From positions 164,840,031 to 164,904,030 of the forward strand of contig NC_073693.1 in assembly GCF_029784155.1 (NCBI RefSeq): 64,000 bases of DNA, read 5' to 3'. Below the pieces are notes generated by a model, which saw only the letters and a program-made list of their open reading frames with translations, was not told the DNA's origin and made no database searches. The position numbers and the translations under genes are program-made. Positions 25,301 to 32,800 of the stretch are shown in pieces (the stretch's first letter is position 1; each line of letters begins with the position of its first letter). This DNA is from Uranotaenia lowii. Its lineage: Eukaryota > Arthropoda > Insecta > Diptera > Culicidae.

Positions 25301-25973
25301 CAACAGCAACTACATGACCCGTTACGAGAAGTGTACGGTAACGATCCAGGTTCCGAAGAACTACACAATTTCGCTGTACTTTGGCCTTTTCTACACCCAC
25401 ACGACGGATTGCAACGAAGAGGGCGTTAAGATCTACGACGGATTGGACACGGAGAATGAGATTGCGGCATTGTGTGGCTTTGCGATGCCTGGTCCCATAT
25501 TCAGTACCGGAAACGTTTTAAGGATTGATCTGCCGAAATCGAAGACTGAATATGCTACCACAGTGTTTGATGCAACGTTTGTGGCCACCGACAAAGGCCG
25601 AGGTTGTGGCGGGGAGATATTCAACTACGGTGGACAATTCAGTAGTCCTCTGTATCCGAACAACAATCGAACCCGCATGGAATGCCTATGGACGGTTACG
25701 GTTCCGACCAACATGTATATCGCATTGAAATTTGATATATTTGATATGGGCAGCAAGAATACTTGCAACACTGACTACGTCCAGCTGATAGAAGTAAGCG
25801 GGGAAGAAAAGAAAGTGATCCGGCAACACTGCGGAGGTGACACTCCGGCCGTTTTCATTGGCAAAAGCAGCGTGATTCAGGTCCTCTATAAGCAGACACA
25901 AAACTTCGGAGGCACTGGCTGGCAGGCTAAGTTCATGGCCATCGAGAAGGGAGCTACAGTCAATGATTGGTAG
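1320..25973 (+). CDS. Cubn: Cubilin-like multi-CUB protein, 5' partial, six visible exons
   Basis: The proposed coding join in this window is 1320-1384, 2764-3096, 3165-3349, 3410-7789, 7860-7946 and 25119-25973, giving 1967 residues and a TAG stop. After the tail of one CUB domain there are 16 CUB domains, most starting with CGG, then C.W about 25 residues on, a C..D.LEI.DG calcium-site motif, a second CG, and a GF...W/Y end. No transmembrane segment or GPI signal follows the last domain. Known family: cubilin is a long, secreted, membrane-associated CUB-array receptor that works with amnionless in endocytic protein uptake, in insects in nephrocytes. Such a long CUB array ending the protein fits cubilin best; the N-terminal EGF region would lie left of the window. 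Domains 2, 8, 13 and 15 have divergent or missing first cysteines. The function is inferred from architecture only. Confidence 0.82.
1588..1788 (-). mobile_element. tRNA-derived SINE
   Basis: On the minus strand this begins with a tRNA-like head. An A box (TAGCTCAGTTGG) lies at 1774-1763 and a degenerate B box (GAGTTCGAGCTC) at 1731-1720, about the spacing of RNA polymerase III tRNA promoters. It then runs through a unique body into an A-rich tail near 1600-1588. The head is too degenerate to be a functional tRNA gene. It sits in the intron between the first two visible cubilin exons, antisense to the gene. Ends are approximate. Confidence 0.65.
2764..3096 (+). CDS. Cubn: Cubilin exon encoding a complete CUB domain
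   Basis: The exon is bounded by acceptor ttccgttccag and donor gtaggt; both introns are phase 1, typical of CUB modules. It encodes CGGTLTSF, SPNYPNTYP, ECVWQL, CNSDYLEIREES and YCGD...AINLTSS and ends GFLASYSY. All four canonical CUB cysteines are present. The frame is fixed by the Cys-Gly-Gly start immediately after the split codon. Confidence 0.9.
3165..3349 (+). CDS. Cubn: Cubilin exon: first half of CUB domain 2
   Basis: The exon starts after ctgatag in phase 1 (the split codon gives Asp) and ends at LESCEGQLE, phase 0. It encodes GVITSPLYPRDYA, HTWRVIV and the first half of the calcium-site segment. The usual first cysteine pair is missing: Asp replaces the Cys-Gly-Gly start and His-Thr-Trp stands where Cys-x-Trp is expected. 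The segment LEIYDG is split by the next intron, so the domain reads correctly only after splicing to 3410. Confidence 0.85.
3350..3409 (+). other. 60-nt in-frame intron without a stop codon
   Basis: The sequence starts gtgatc and ends cttttgcag. It interrupts the conserved CUB motif so that LE before it joins IYDGYDD after it. Its length is 20 codons and it has no stop, so genomic translation reads straight through it and adds a hydrophobic 20-residue stretch. Restoration of the LEIYDG motif argues that it is a real intron. Confidence 0.8.
3410..7789 (+). CDS. Cubn: Cubilin large exon, CUB domains 2 (end) to 14 (start)
   Basis: A single 4.38-kb exon encodes 1460 residues. Successive domains open with cysteines near 3620, 3987, 4341, 4692, 5062, 5410, 5789, 6130, 6471, 6839, 7208 and 7570. 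Most carry the Cys...Trp and D-Y-L-E-I/V motifs and many Asn-x-Ser/Thr sites, as expected of an extracellular glycoprotein. The domain near 5410 begins Cys-Val-Gly and the one near 7208 Cys-Asp-Arg; both have weakened motifs. The exon ends in phase 0 at FDAN before a consensus gtaagt donor, halfway through CUB 14. Confidence 0.95.
7860..7946 (+). CDS. Cubn: Probable 29-codon cubilin exon inside CUB 14
   Basis: This open 87-nt block lies between ccttaacag and a perfect gtaagt donor, phase 0 on both sides, and encodes KSFIYEGLGEDVVF-like sequence. Joining 7789 directly to 25119 would give FDAN-KSKLTSHYCG, which already matches an ordinary CUB domain. The block may therefore be an alternatively used cassette, and skipping it keeps frame. 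A phase-1 donor at 7951 (gtgtcg) would fit the proximal acceptor at 25111, but it is weak. Confidence 0.55.
8125..8390 (+). mobile_element. Truncated left end of hAT-type element
   Basis: The sequence begins CAGGGCAGGATTAAGCC and is followed by a gggggcccggg block and about 260 bp similar to the left end of the complete hAT element at 39768-40035, including attgttaattnatc and aaacattgcggaa. No matching right end is seen, so it is a relic in the large cubilin intron. Confidence 0.7.
8400..8625. repeat. Repeat with GGGTCAATATGACCC palindromes
   Basis: The motif cttcgggtcaatat occurs near 8428. A complete 18-20 bp palindrome, TTCGGGTCAATATGACCCGA, lies at 8591-8610. The spacing of about 180 bp and the shared ends suggest a small transposon remnant. 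The class is not recognised. Confidence 0.4.
8640..9557. repeat. Left arm of 0.9-kb inverted repeat pair
   Basis: This is the reverse-complement partner of 17085-18008. Shared segments include cattcattag near the outer edge, ggaaggcagatttcgagagc with gagcacgaccgggaga on the other strand, and gttacagagacctagttca at the inner edge. Similarity is imperfect, so it is old. It is either one large element with long terminal inverted repeats or two opposed copies. Confidence 0.7.
11771..12366. mobile_element. Small nested inverted-repeat element (MITE-like)
   Basis: The left end is acacgtgaaaaggatctat at 11783 and the right end is the inverse ending near 12352. Similarity extends outward through atatctgtac on both sides, making arms of about 35 bp. 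The element lies inside the 9841-16064 element. No coding potential is recognised. Confidence 0.55.
13960..14440 (-). pseudogene. Broken gene-like coding fragment inside the 12609-16058 element
   Basis: This GC-richer island reads on the minus strand as an Ala/Ser/Glu-rich protein across two breaks. A segment ending KLEDTGAAAA is followed by a TAG stop near 14311. Next comes MLTDGLQSLVSKAEQSPIG through FGEDEIEALSQQT. After a frameshift near 14155 it continues CAIAKKFNAPEVTLPHGES to RKVIELGMQNVKRSGG and a stop. The protein is not recognised. Base composition unlike its surroundings and its position inside a TIR element suggest a captured host gene fragment, but that is inference. Confidence 0.45.
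15165..15413. mobile_element. 249-bp MITE, CCGTATTTGTTT TIRs, TA target duplication
   Basis: The left end is CCGTATTTGTTTTC preceded by TA (15163-15164). The right end is AAACAAATACGG followed by TA (15414-15415). The inside carries several copies of gcaacactg or close variants in both orientations. This fits a Tc1/mariner-type MITE; it lies within the 12609-16058 element. Confidence 0.75.
17085..18008. repeat. Right arm of 0.9-kb inverted repeat pair
   Basis: Reverse complement of 8640-9557 (see that entry). The inner edge starts ctaggtctctgtaac and the outer edge reaches cctaatgaatgaatc and attaatatcgg. The 7.5 kb between the arms contains the elements at 9841-16064. Confidence 0.7.
18640..19444 (-). 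pseudogene. Penelope-like element remnant, GIY-YIG domain
   Basis: The open frame 19444-18992 encodes about 150 residues with CSKCYVGQTSYKLRTRMSKH, the YIG-like core of the GIY-YIG endonuclease domain found at the C-terminus of Penelope-like retroelement proteins. Next come VVENCFEQEHMLDFDKATVI, matching the family's conserved H..DFD segment. The reverse transcriptase part is absent, so this is only the 3' end. The downstream stretch to about 18640 (cttgataaagaatta, gaaacgttgg) is probably its 3' UTR. The true start is not present. Confidence 0.6.
19874..20577. mobile_element. 704-bp MITE, TTAA target site (piggyBac-like), copy A
   Basis: It is flanked by TTAA on both sides (19870-19873 and 20578-20581). 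The inverted ends are GGGGGCAGTAGGGTCTAAC and its near mirror gttagaccctactctcccc. A second copy lies at 45343-46065 with collinear internal sequence such as gagccggtgacggagca. TTAA duplication is characteristic of the piggyBac superfamily. No transposase is present. Confidence 0.75.
20929..21735 (-). pseudogene. Mariner DD37E-type transposase fragment, copy Y
   Basis: A terminal repeat AAGCATGGATCACC starts at 20929 after TA. On the minus strand the coding remnant reads CMDDETYVKMDSRRLPGQK (first catalytic Asp region). After a frameshift it continues FSPDLAGCHYSKEWYRDNG (second Asp region). The third acidic residue segment is lost and the 5' end is truncated near 21735. The closest sequences in the window are the copies at 22681-23735 and 47083-48090. 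Confidence 0.7.
22073..22662. mobile_element. 590-bp MITE, CAGACCCCGTTCG TIRs, TA target duplication
   Basis: It is flanked by TA (22071-22072 and 22663-22664), with ends CAGACCCCGTTCG and its inverse. Inside each end the word atgttgccaaaatcgaa or a close variant is repeated in tandem, twice on the left and about four times on the right. The interior is AT-rich. It is a non-autonomous Tc1/mariner-type element by TA duplication. Confidence 0.75.
22681..23735 (+). pseudogene. Mariner DD37E-type transposase, broken, copy X
   Basis: Terminal repeat AAGCATGGATCACC follows TA at 22681. Coding begins with ATG at 22841 (MEAARRELILDTHVKNP) and continues through a helix-turn-helix region (DYDIAKKFKTRRCTVRRIR). 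It then reads ILMDDGTYVKMDFGRLSGQK (first Asp) and FSPDLAGCHYSKEWYRDNG (second Asp). There are frameshifts, a TAA at 23225 and a small deletion before the third acidic residue. It is inverted relative to copy Y, with the MITE at 22073-22662 between them. Confidence 0.75.
23774..24190 (+). pseudogene. Remnant of a repetitive arthropod protein of unknown role
   Basis: The 88-codon open frame contains YPLSPSVHKILVHG and LPIGMMTEEVQERRNK. Past the TGA stop the same frame continues NYREHENLIVWQ. To my recollection this resembles a repetitive protein family found in many arthropod genomes, with P.VHKILVHG and LPIG.lSEEaqE.RNK signatures, suspected to be transposon-borne. I cannot name its function. 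It is broken by stops and has no start context. Confidence 0.35.
24200..25110. other. Intron sequence, no feature recognised
   Basis: AT-rich end of the large cubilin intron. No open frame, inverted repeat or RNA gene was recognised. It ends with a polypyrimidine-like tract (ttttatatttttag) before the final exon. Confidence 0.5.
25119..25973 (+). CDS. Cubn: Cubilin terminal exon, CUB 14 (end), 15 and 16
   Basis: The exon starts in phase 0 at AAATCC (KSKLTSHYCGRSELP), completing the CUB domain broken at 7789. CUB 15 (CARNYTRLQGRI, CTVTIQV, CNEEGVKIYDGLD) and CUB 16 (CGGEIFNYGGQF, CLWTVTV, CNTDYVQLIEV, GWQAKFMAIE) follow, then TAG at 25971. A closer acceptor at 25111 has the better pyrimidine tract but shifts the frame relative to phase-0 upstream donors, so the downstream AG is preferred. 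There is no membrane anchor after CUB 16. Confidence 0.88.
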   Translation, partial: NPNSHHIYCGRSELPATYHSSSSKIYVKFESDASIDDRGFKLTARQTDVCARNYTRLQGRINSNYMTRYEKCTVTIQVPKNYTISLYFGLFYTHTTDCNEEGVKIYDGLDTENEIAALCGFAMPGPIFSTGNVLRIDLPKSKTEYATTVFDATFVATDKGRGCGGEIFNYGGQFSSPLYPNNNRTRMECLWTVTVPTNMYIALKFDIFDMGSKNTCNTDYVQLIEVSGEEKKVIRQHCGGDTPAVFIGKSSVIQVLYKQTQNFGGTGWQAKFMAIEKGATVNDW

Positions 25974-26092
25974 ACGAGTTGTTTGTAGTATTAAATATTT
26001 ATTTCCTTAATCATTAAACAAAACAATTTAGTATTGTAACTATAAAATCGAATATTCGAATTTATACTACACAGCTTACTAACAATCAATTC

Positions 26093-26098
26093 AATAAA
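26093..26098 (+). terminator. Candidate poly(A) signal AATAAA of cubilin
   Basis: Canonical hexamer 120 bp after the cubilin stop codon, in an AT-rich 3' UTR and before the convergent tetraspanin gene. Confidence 0.5.
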
Positions 26099-26661
26099 GC
26101 ATAATATAAAAAATTGAAATGATGCTTCTTTTTTCTTCCGTACTGAAAGCTGTATGAGAAATTGTACAAACAAAAAATCTAAAAAAAAGAAACCTCATTA
26201 AACCGAACTCCAACTGATTACGACTTGTGTGTGAATGATTAATGGCTGCCTCAAGTGTATATCTTTTTCGATGATTCGATCATAATGGCTTTTTATCTAT
26301 CTCATCAATACCTAAAAATACAAAGTGCACTTGTACGTTCGATCACTTTCTACTAGCTCGACCAAAGGCCTCCGTTTGATTTCTGGGGATCTTACATAAA
26401 TCTGTTAAGGTCCTTAGTTTAAATAACGCCTATCAATCGTGTGACGGTTTTGAACGTAAATATTTTAAAACGTGACGTTAATCACTAATATACTAGTAAA
26501 CGCAGATTTTTCGGTAGCCACCGCTAGTGGCATGTGGTCAGATCTTTGTATAAAATCGTCTCTAATCCTTCCAAAATGGGATTGTCTTTTACTTCCTCCT
26601 CAAGAGATGTCTAGATGATAACTTCGGTGTTTTTGTCCGTGGCTTTTTTGTGTCTGTAATT

Positions 26662-26814
26662 TTAAAGTCGCATTCCTCGATACTTTTCGATCGATTTGCA
26701 CAAACAGAACGCCAGGAAAATGGCCAACAGCTGCACTAGTCCCACTCCAATGGCCACGATGATAACCAAATTGCGGTTGAACATGATCCAGTCGATGAGC
26801 GCGTTATAGCAGCC
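26662..26814 (-). CDS. Tetraspanin last exon (TM4 and C-tail)
   Basis: The acceptor is cttcacttcag and the exon starts GCYNALIDWIM. It encodes the last loop cysteine, TM4 and the tail CKSIEKYRGMRL ending in TAA. It is phase 0 with the preceding exon, leaving a 69-nt intron at 26815-26883. Confidence 0.93.
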   Translation of the reverse strand, partial: GCYNALIDWIMFNRNLVIIVAIGVGLVQLLAIFLAFCLCKSIEKYRGMRL

Positions 26815-29800
26815 CTGAAGTGAAGTAAAAAATATTTGAGTTTCTATAAATTTTATTCGATTTAAATTTCGTGTAGAACCAACCTGCTTATAGTAACTGT
26901 TGCTGTCGGACGGCGAGAAGGGGCAGTTTTTGTCCATCGGTTCGAAGAGCGCCGACTGCATGCAGCAGGCCTCCGGGATGACTCGCGTTCCCTTGCTCTC
27001 GTTCCACTTGTCCGACAGGTTGAAGTCCCGATAGTCGTCCACCCCGCAGCACTTCATCTCCGACATCAGATAGTTCCACATGAGCGTCACGGCGTCCGAT
27101 TGGTTGCGATCGTTGCTTGAGTAGTACCGGGAGATGGTCGTCTGGAGGTAGTTCTTGGTTTCGGTCTTTGCTCGATCCTTGTAGGCTGCTGCGAGGCCAC
27201 ATGCTGTCACTTCAAGGATCAGTATCACTAGCAGGAAGAGGGCGTACTGAAATAGTTGAAAATGAAGAGAATATAGTTATTGTATGATTAAAATCGTTCA
27301 CAGTTGTAGCTTTAGGACTTTCGCTTTGGGAAAATCGAGCATGTGAAAATGTTAGAACAACCTATCCAATCCCAACCAATTGACCAAAATTTCATAAAAC
27401 AGATACGAAAAAGCTAACTAAGCCCCATCATAGATCTGAAGTAGGTTACCAAAATTTAATTTATTATTGATACTTTTAAGTTCCAAACATCTTGACCTAA
27501 TTTCAAAACACCTTGGACCTTGACCATGACCATATTCAGCTTCCGTTGCACTGCAGGGTCCTTTTAATTCAGTTCCAAAAATCTTTAAATGAGCAAAGAA
27601 TTCTCTCTCTATTTCAATTTCACCCTAGGTATAAATCACGACAAATTGCGATTAGCCAAGATTTGTTCAATTTGCTCGATTTCTTTTTTCACATTAATTG
27701 TACGGGTACATAAATCGCATCAGAATGGTCACTCTAGTAGGGGAAAACTGTACAAGACGCACCAGCGCACAGTGGTTTAAAACTCGAAAAACGTGATCAT
27801 GGGCTTTTTGATGCCTTAGATGTCAAAATAGCTTAATGACATGTTCTACAATGTTTCATTATTTTTAATTGCGCATTTTTTGCCATTATTTTTTTTCTAA
27901 TCGATCCACCTAAAAGTGAGATATTTTTTTTTTGAATTTGTCATCCAATCAAAATGACGTGTTCAAAAAGATGTAGAAAATATAATTTTAAAAAACTTTG
28001 TAAAAGACTTTGAAGCTCTATCTTTTAAAACAACAGATTTATAGACATTTTTCTAAAAACTAACCTCAAACAACGAAATTTTCGTTTAACTTTTTTCAAA
28101 GTGACTTTCGAGTCTTACTATATATGAGAGAGTTGTAACAATTGTAAAAGAACACAACTTCATTGAAGGTGTCAAGTTTCTATCTTGACGTTAAATGGTA
28201 CTTTTTGTGTATTTACATTTTAAAATTGCATACTTTCAATGTTCCATATCTCTAAAAGTTGCAAACTTATGAAAACTAAATTATATGTATTTGAAAGGCA
28301 CATTCTTAAGCTTTAATGCACATATAAATTTCTTTTGTATGTATCAGGTTTTAATAGTAAAATTATTTATGTGAAAGATGGTAGTTTTGAGGTTTTTGTT
28401 AGGCCAGCCTGGCGATCTCTTGCTGCTTAGCAAAAGGAAGGATGAAATCTTCTTTTTTTTCTATTCCTACCGTTGACAAGTGAAGACGACAGTTCTTTAT
28501 TTGTTAAGATTGAAGATTTGACCCTGTCTAGAAGTATAAGTTCCATTATAGTTAGTAAATCATTTATCTGAAAGAAGGTAGTTTTGAAGTAATTGGCATT
28601 TTGCGTATTTTATCAACACACATCTTTACAAATGTTTCCACTTTAACACGAAAGTGGCATAGATGGATGATTTTGTAACCTTTAATTTTCATGGCTTTTT
28701 TAATGTTTTTTCTTTGTTTATGAAGTTTTATTTTTGGTTAAAAAGTTGTGTAAGAGAGTAAATTAGAATGAAATATTAAAATTAATTTTCATGATCTTCT
28801 TCTTCTGATTGTTCTAAATCAAGCATGTAGTTTGCATCGGCAACAAAGGGAAAATGTGGTCTTGGTTTAGATTTTCTTAGGATTGTTATAAGAGGGTCCA
28901 AAAATTCGAGCATCCGATGCATAAGGTCGATGTTTGTTGCTTACCTTGAAAATTTTCGTGTGTGATGTTCTCTAAAATTTCGATTATCCTTTCTCCTAGA
29001 CTCTTGAGCGTCTTCGGATAATTGCCCAATGGGTATTGAAAAGTGTTTCACGATTCGAGCTCTATAAAATAAAATTTAATCTTAACAAATAAAGAACTGT
29101 CGTCTTCACTTGTCAACGGTAGGAATAGAAAAAAAAGAAGATTTCATCCTTCCTTTTGCTAAACAGCAAGAGATTGCCAGGGTGGCCTAACAAAAACTTC
29201 AAAACTACCATCTTTCAGATAAATGATTGTAGTATTAAAACCTGATACATACAAATGAATTTATATGTTCATTAAAGCTTAAGAATGTGCCTTTCAAATA
29301 CATATAGTTTTGTTTTCATAAATTTGCAACTTTTAGAGATAGTGATCATTGAAAATATGCAATTTTAAATCGTAATTATACAAACAGTACCATTTAACGT
29401 CAAGATAGAAACTTGACACCTTCAATGAAGTTGTGTTCTTTTACAATTGTTACAACTCTCTCATATATAGTAAGACTCGAAAGTCACTTTGAAAAAAGTT
29501 AAACGAAAATTTCGTTGTTTGAGGTTAGTTTTTAGAAAAATGTCTATAAATCTGTTGTTTTAAAAGATAGAGCTTCAAAGTCTTTTACAAAGTTTTTTAA
29601 AATTGTATTTTCTACATCTTTTTGAACACGTCATTTTGATTGGCCGACAAATTCAAAAAAAAAAAATTCACTTTTAGGTGGATCGATCAGAAAAAAAATA
29701 ATGGAAAAATATGCGCAATTAAAAATAATGAAACATTGTAGAACATGTCATTAAGCTATTTTGACATCTAAGGCATCAAAAAGCCCATGATCACGTTTTT

Positions 29801-32800
29801 CGAGTTTTAAACCACTGTGCAGCGAGGTAAGGTGGTCCATGTCAATGTTGCTCAAAAATACACTCACGTATGGCTTCTAATGATGTTTTTCTTAATTTTT
29901 ATTGTAACAAACAAGGATTTTCATCATTTATTACATGAAAAGTTAATTAAAACGACTTTAGCTCTTAGAAACAGCAGGATTAATGAAATCAACATGAAAC
30001 TTGTTATTATTTAACTACAGCTTATCGTTTTTCCATTCGTATGCACTTTCGGAAGACTATAAATATTTTGTAGTGTTTTACTAACATCTCACAAATTTTA
30101 ACTAAAATCATTCATATCAAAATTGGGACAGAATGCCCATAAGACCACAAACTTTGAATGCTCATAACTTTTGAAAAAAAAACCGAATATCAAAACAAAA
30201 TGCCATTCTTTTTATTTGCTGACTCCCAAATTACGATAACAATGAATAATTCAAATAAATTTCGTCCTTGTTCGAGTTAAAACTGTGCACCAATATTCGA
30301 CTCGAAAAAGATATCCGCCGTCATGTTTGCTGCGATATCAGTCAAGAAAATTAATATCGTTGCCTACCTGAAGGCGTTTTACCTATAAGGTTGTAGCAAA
30401 GTGCATTTTGAAAAGCGAAATTTTCGATAACTTTAGCAATAATAAAGAAGAAAAGAAGAAAAAAATTTAAATCTAATATATTTCTATGGATTTTTTTTTT
30501 TAAACTTAAGCTCCACCATATGAAAGCTAATATTAAAAGCTATCATTTGAACTATTCAAAATTTGTACACACTTAATTGATCTATGATAAAAATGAGTAA
30601 ATAATTATTTTTTTTCAAAAGTCAAAAACTTTAAAGCCTTGCCAAAAAAAAAATCCCCGCATTTCCCCATACTCTTTTCACTGTAAAGATCTAGTTTAAA
30701 ATCTTAAAAATACAATGAAAGATATTCCAGGCACCTTGAAGCACCGTTTTTTGAGTTATAATCAAATAATGCTGAAAATATCATGCAAATGGGTAATTTT
30801 TACCCATTAATGAGTATAAATTCAACAAAGTTGATGTTGGTTTGTAAAAAAAATTGGTTTCTTATGATTGATCAATCATTTCACACATTTTTCTCTTGAG
30901 TTTCATGAAATATCTTGATGATATTTATCATTTAATGATCAATTAGTCCAAAACCCGGTTTTCAAAAGAAATTAAAAGTAGGGTCAAAAATAACACCAAA
31001 CATCCTACTTTAAAAGTTGTTTTTACAAAATTTTTGTATTAATTTATTTTAAGTTAGTTAAAATAGTTGTGTTTCATACAAAATTTTCAAAAAATATAAA
31101 ATTGTCCAAAACACTTAATCATACTTTTTGCCGCCTCATCGTATGGAACTGCCCCATAGTGTATATGGTGCGTTCTGTCCACTTGTTTTGGCGTTCAACC
31201 CCGCTTTTTGTTTTCTGGCTGCTTAACTGGTGCGTCTTGTACAGTTTTCCCCTAATCAAATTACCTATTGAAAAAAAACCTTTACGTTTTGGGGATCGAG
31301 CCCCAGCCTTGGAGTTGACAATCGAATACGTTACCTATTTAGATGTTGTTATAGCTGAAACTAAAACTCGAAGTGGCGATATGGATTTTGTAGCATAGCT
31401 GTAGCCGTAACCGCCCAATCCGTTTGAGTACTTTGCTGTACTTTTGTGTCCATTGTGTGTCCTTTTGATTCCTATTATGTATTATTTCTCGACTCTTATA
31501 ATCACCTGAATGTATGCTCTGATCACAATCCCAAAGGTCTCTTTTTTTTTTTTTTTGTTTTTTTGTTTTTGATAGGAGTTTAACCCATTTAGGTCATTCT
31601 TCCTCATCCAAAGGTCTCTTTCGAAAAATGACTTCTTATGGAATATCAAAAAACGTAAAATATTTATCTTTATAAACTAGTGGTGAGAAACCTTTTGAAG
31701 CAACGAATGGGGAAGCTTCCTACATGAACCATATCTATGAAAATATACTTTCTTTTAGTAACAATCTCCGGAGACCTGATTGGACATAACTTCAGACGCC
31801 GCACGAGATTGCGAACGGAGATATAGTGCTTTTTTAACCCTTAATTTCCCTATTTATTTTGTAAACAGTCCAGAAAAACACTGATTTACACTAATTTTTT
31901 TAAACATGAATAGGCCTATTTGTGTGATTTTTACGAGGAATCAAAGAAGGCTGTTTGAGCCACCTCACGCTTCGTTAAATGAAATTATGGCTGATTTTAC
32001 CCTATATTTTTCAACTAATTATGAAAAAGGAAATTCGGACTTAAAAATTTTGAACTAACTGAAACCAATATAGTGTGATTTTTTTTTCGTGAAATCGAAT
32101 AAACGCTGTTTGAGCCACCGTTCCGGAAAACGCAGTTATGACTGATTTACACTCAATTCCCCTACATTTCTCAATTTATTCAGTACAAAGCATGTTCGGA
32201 CTTAAAATTTTTAAATCAAACTAGACCTATCTTGAAAAGAATCAAATGAACGCTGTTCGAGCCACCACACGAAAAAGAAACTGGAATTTTTTGCCGCTTT
32301 ACCCTCATTCGAACAAGCTTTTTTCTGAACTATACAAAAAATGTTGGAAAATTTAGGGTAAAGCGGCCTTGATTCCATTTTCCGAGGCGTGCGGAGGCTC
32401 TAAAAGCCTTCATTTGACTCTTTAGGAAAAAGGAAAAGATAGGTTTCGTTCGATTTAAAAACGTTTTATTCCGAACATGTTTTTTCTGAATAAATTGAAA
32501 TTTTTTGAAAATTTATTTTCGGCATATCGGTGAAAATTTATATTCTTGAAGAAAGAATAGCAGAATTGAAAATTGATATAGATAGATAGAAACGTTAGGA
32601 GAAAGTATACGTGTTCAACACATGTAAACTTCCGACCAACCAAATTTCATTGTATAGGTTAAGGTAGTGCCACCTCTATCCCGGTCCTATTTACTTCTCC
32701 TAAATAATGAAATGTTGCGTGGTAAAGTTTGGTGTACGTTAATAAATTTTCCTCGAAAAAATGCTCTTTCGCTCTTTCCAACATCTGTCATCTTTCTCCT

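Noticed and set aside
26888..27202. 104-codon minus-strand frame inside the tetraspanin exon
   Set aside because: Alternate-frame shadow of the tetraspanin large-loop exon.
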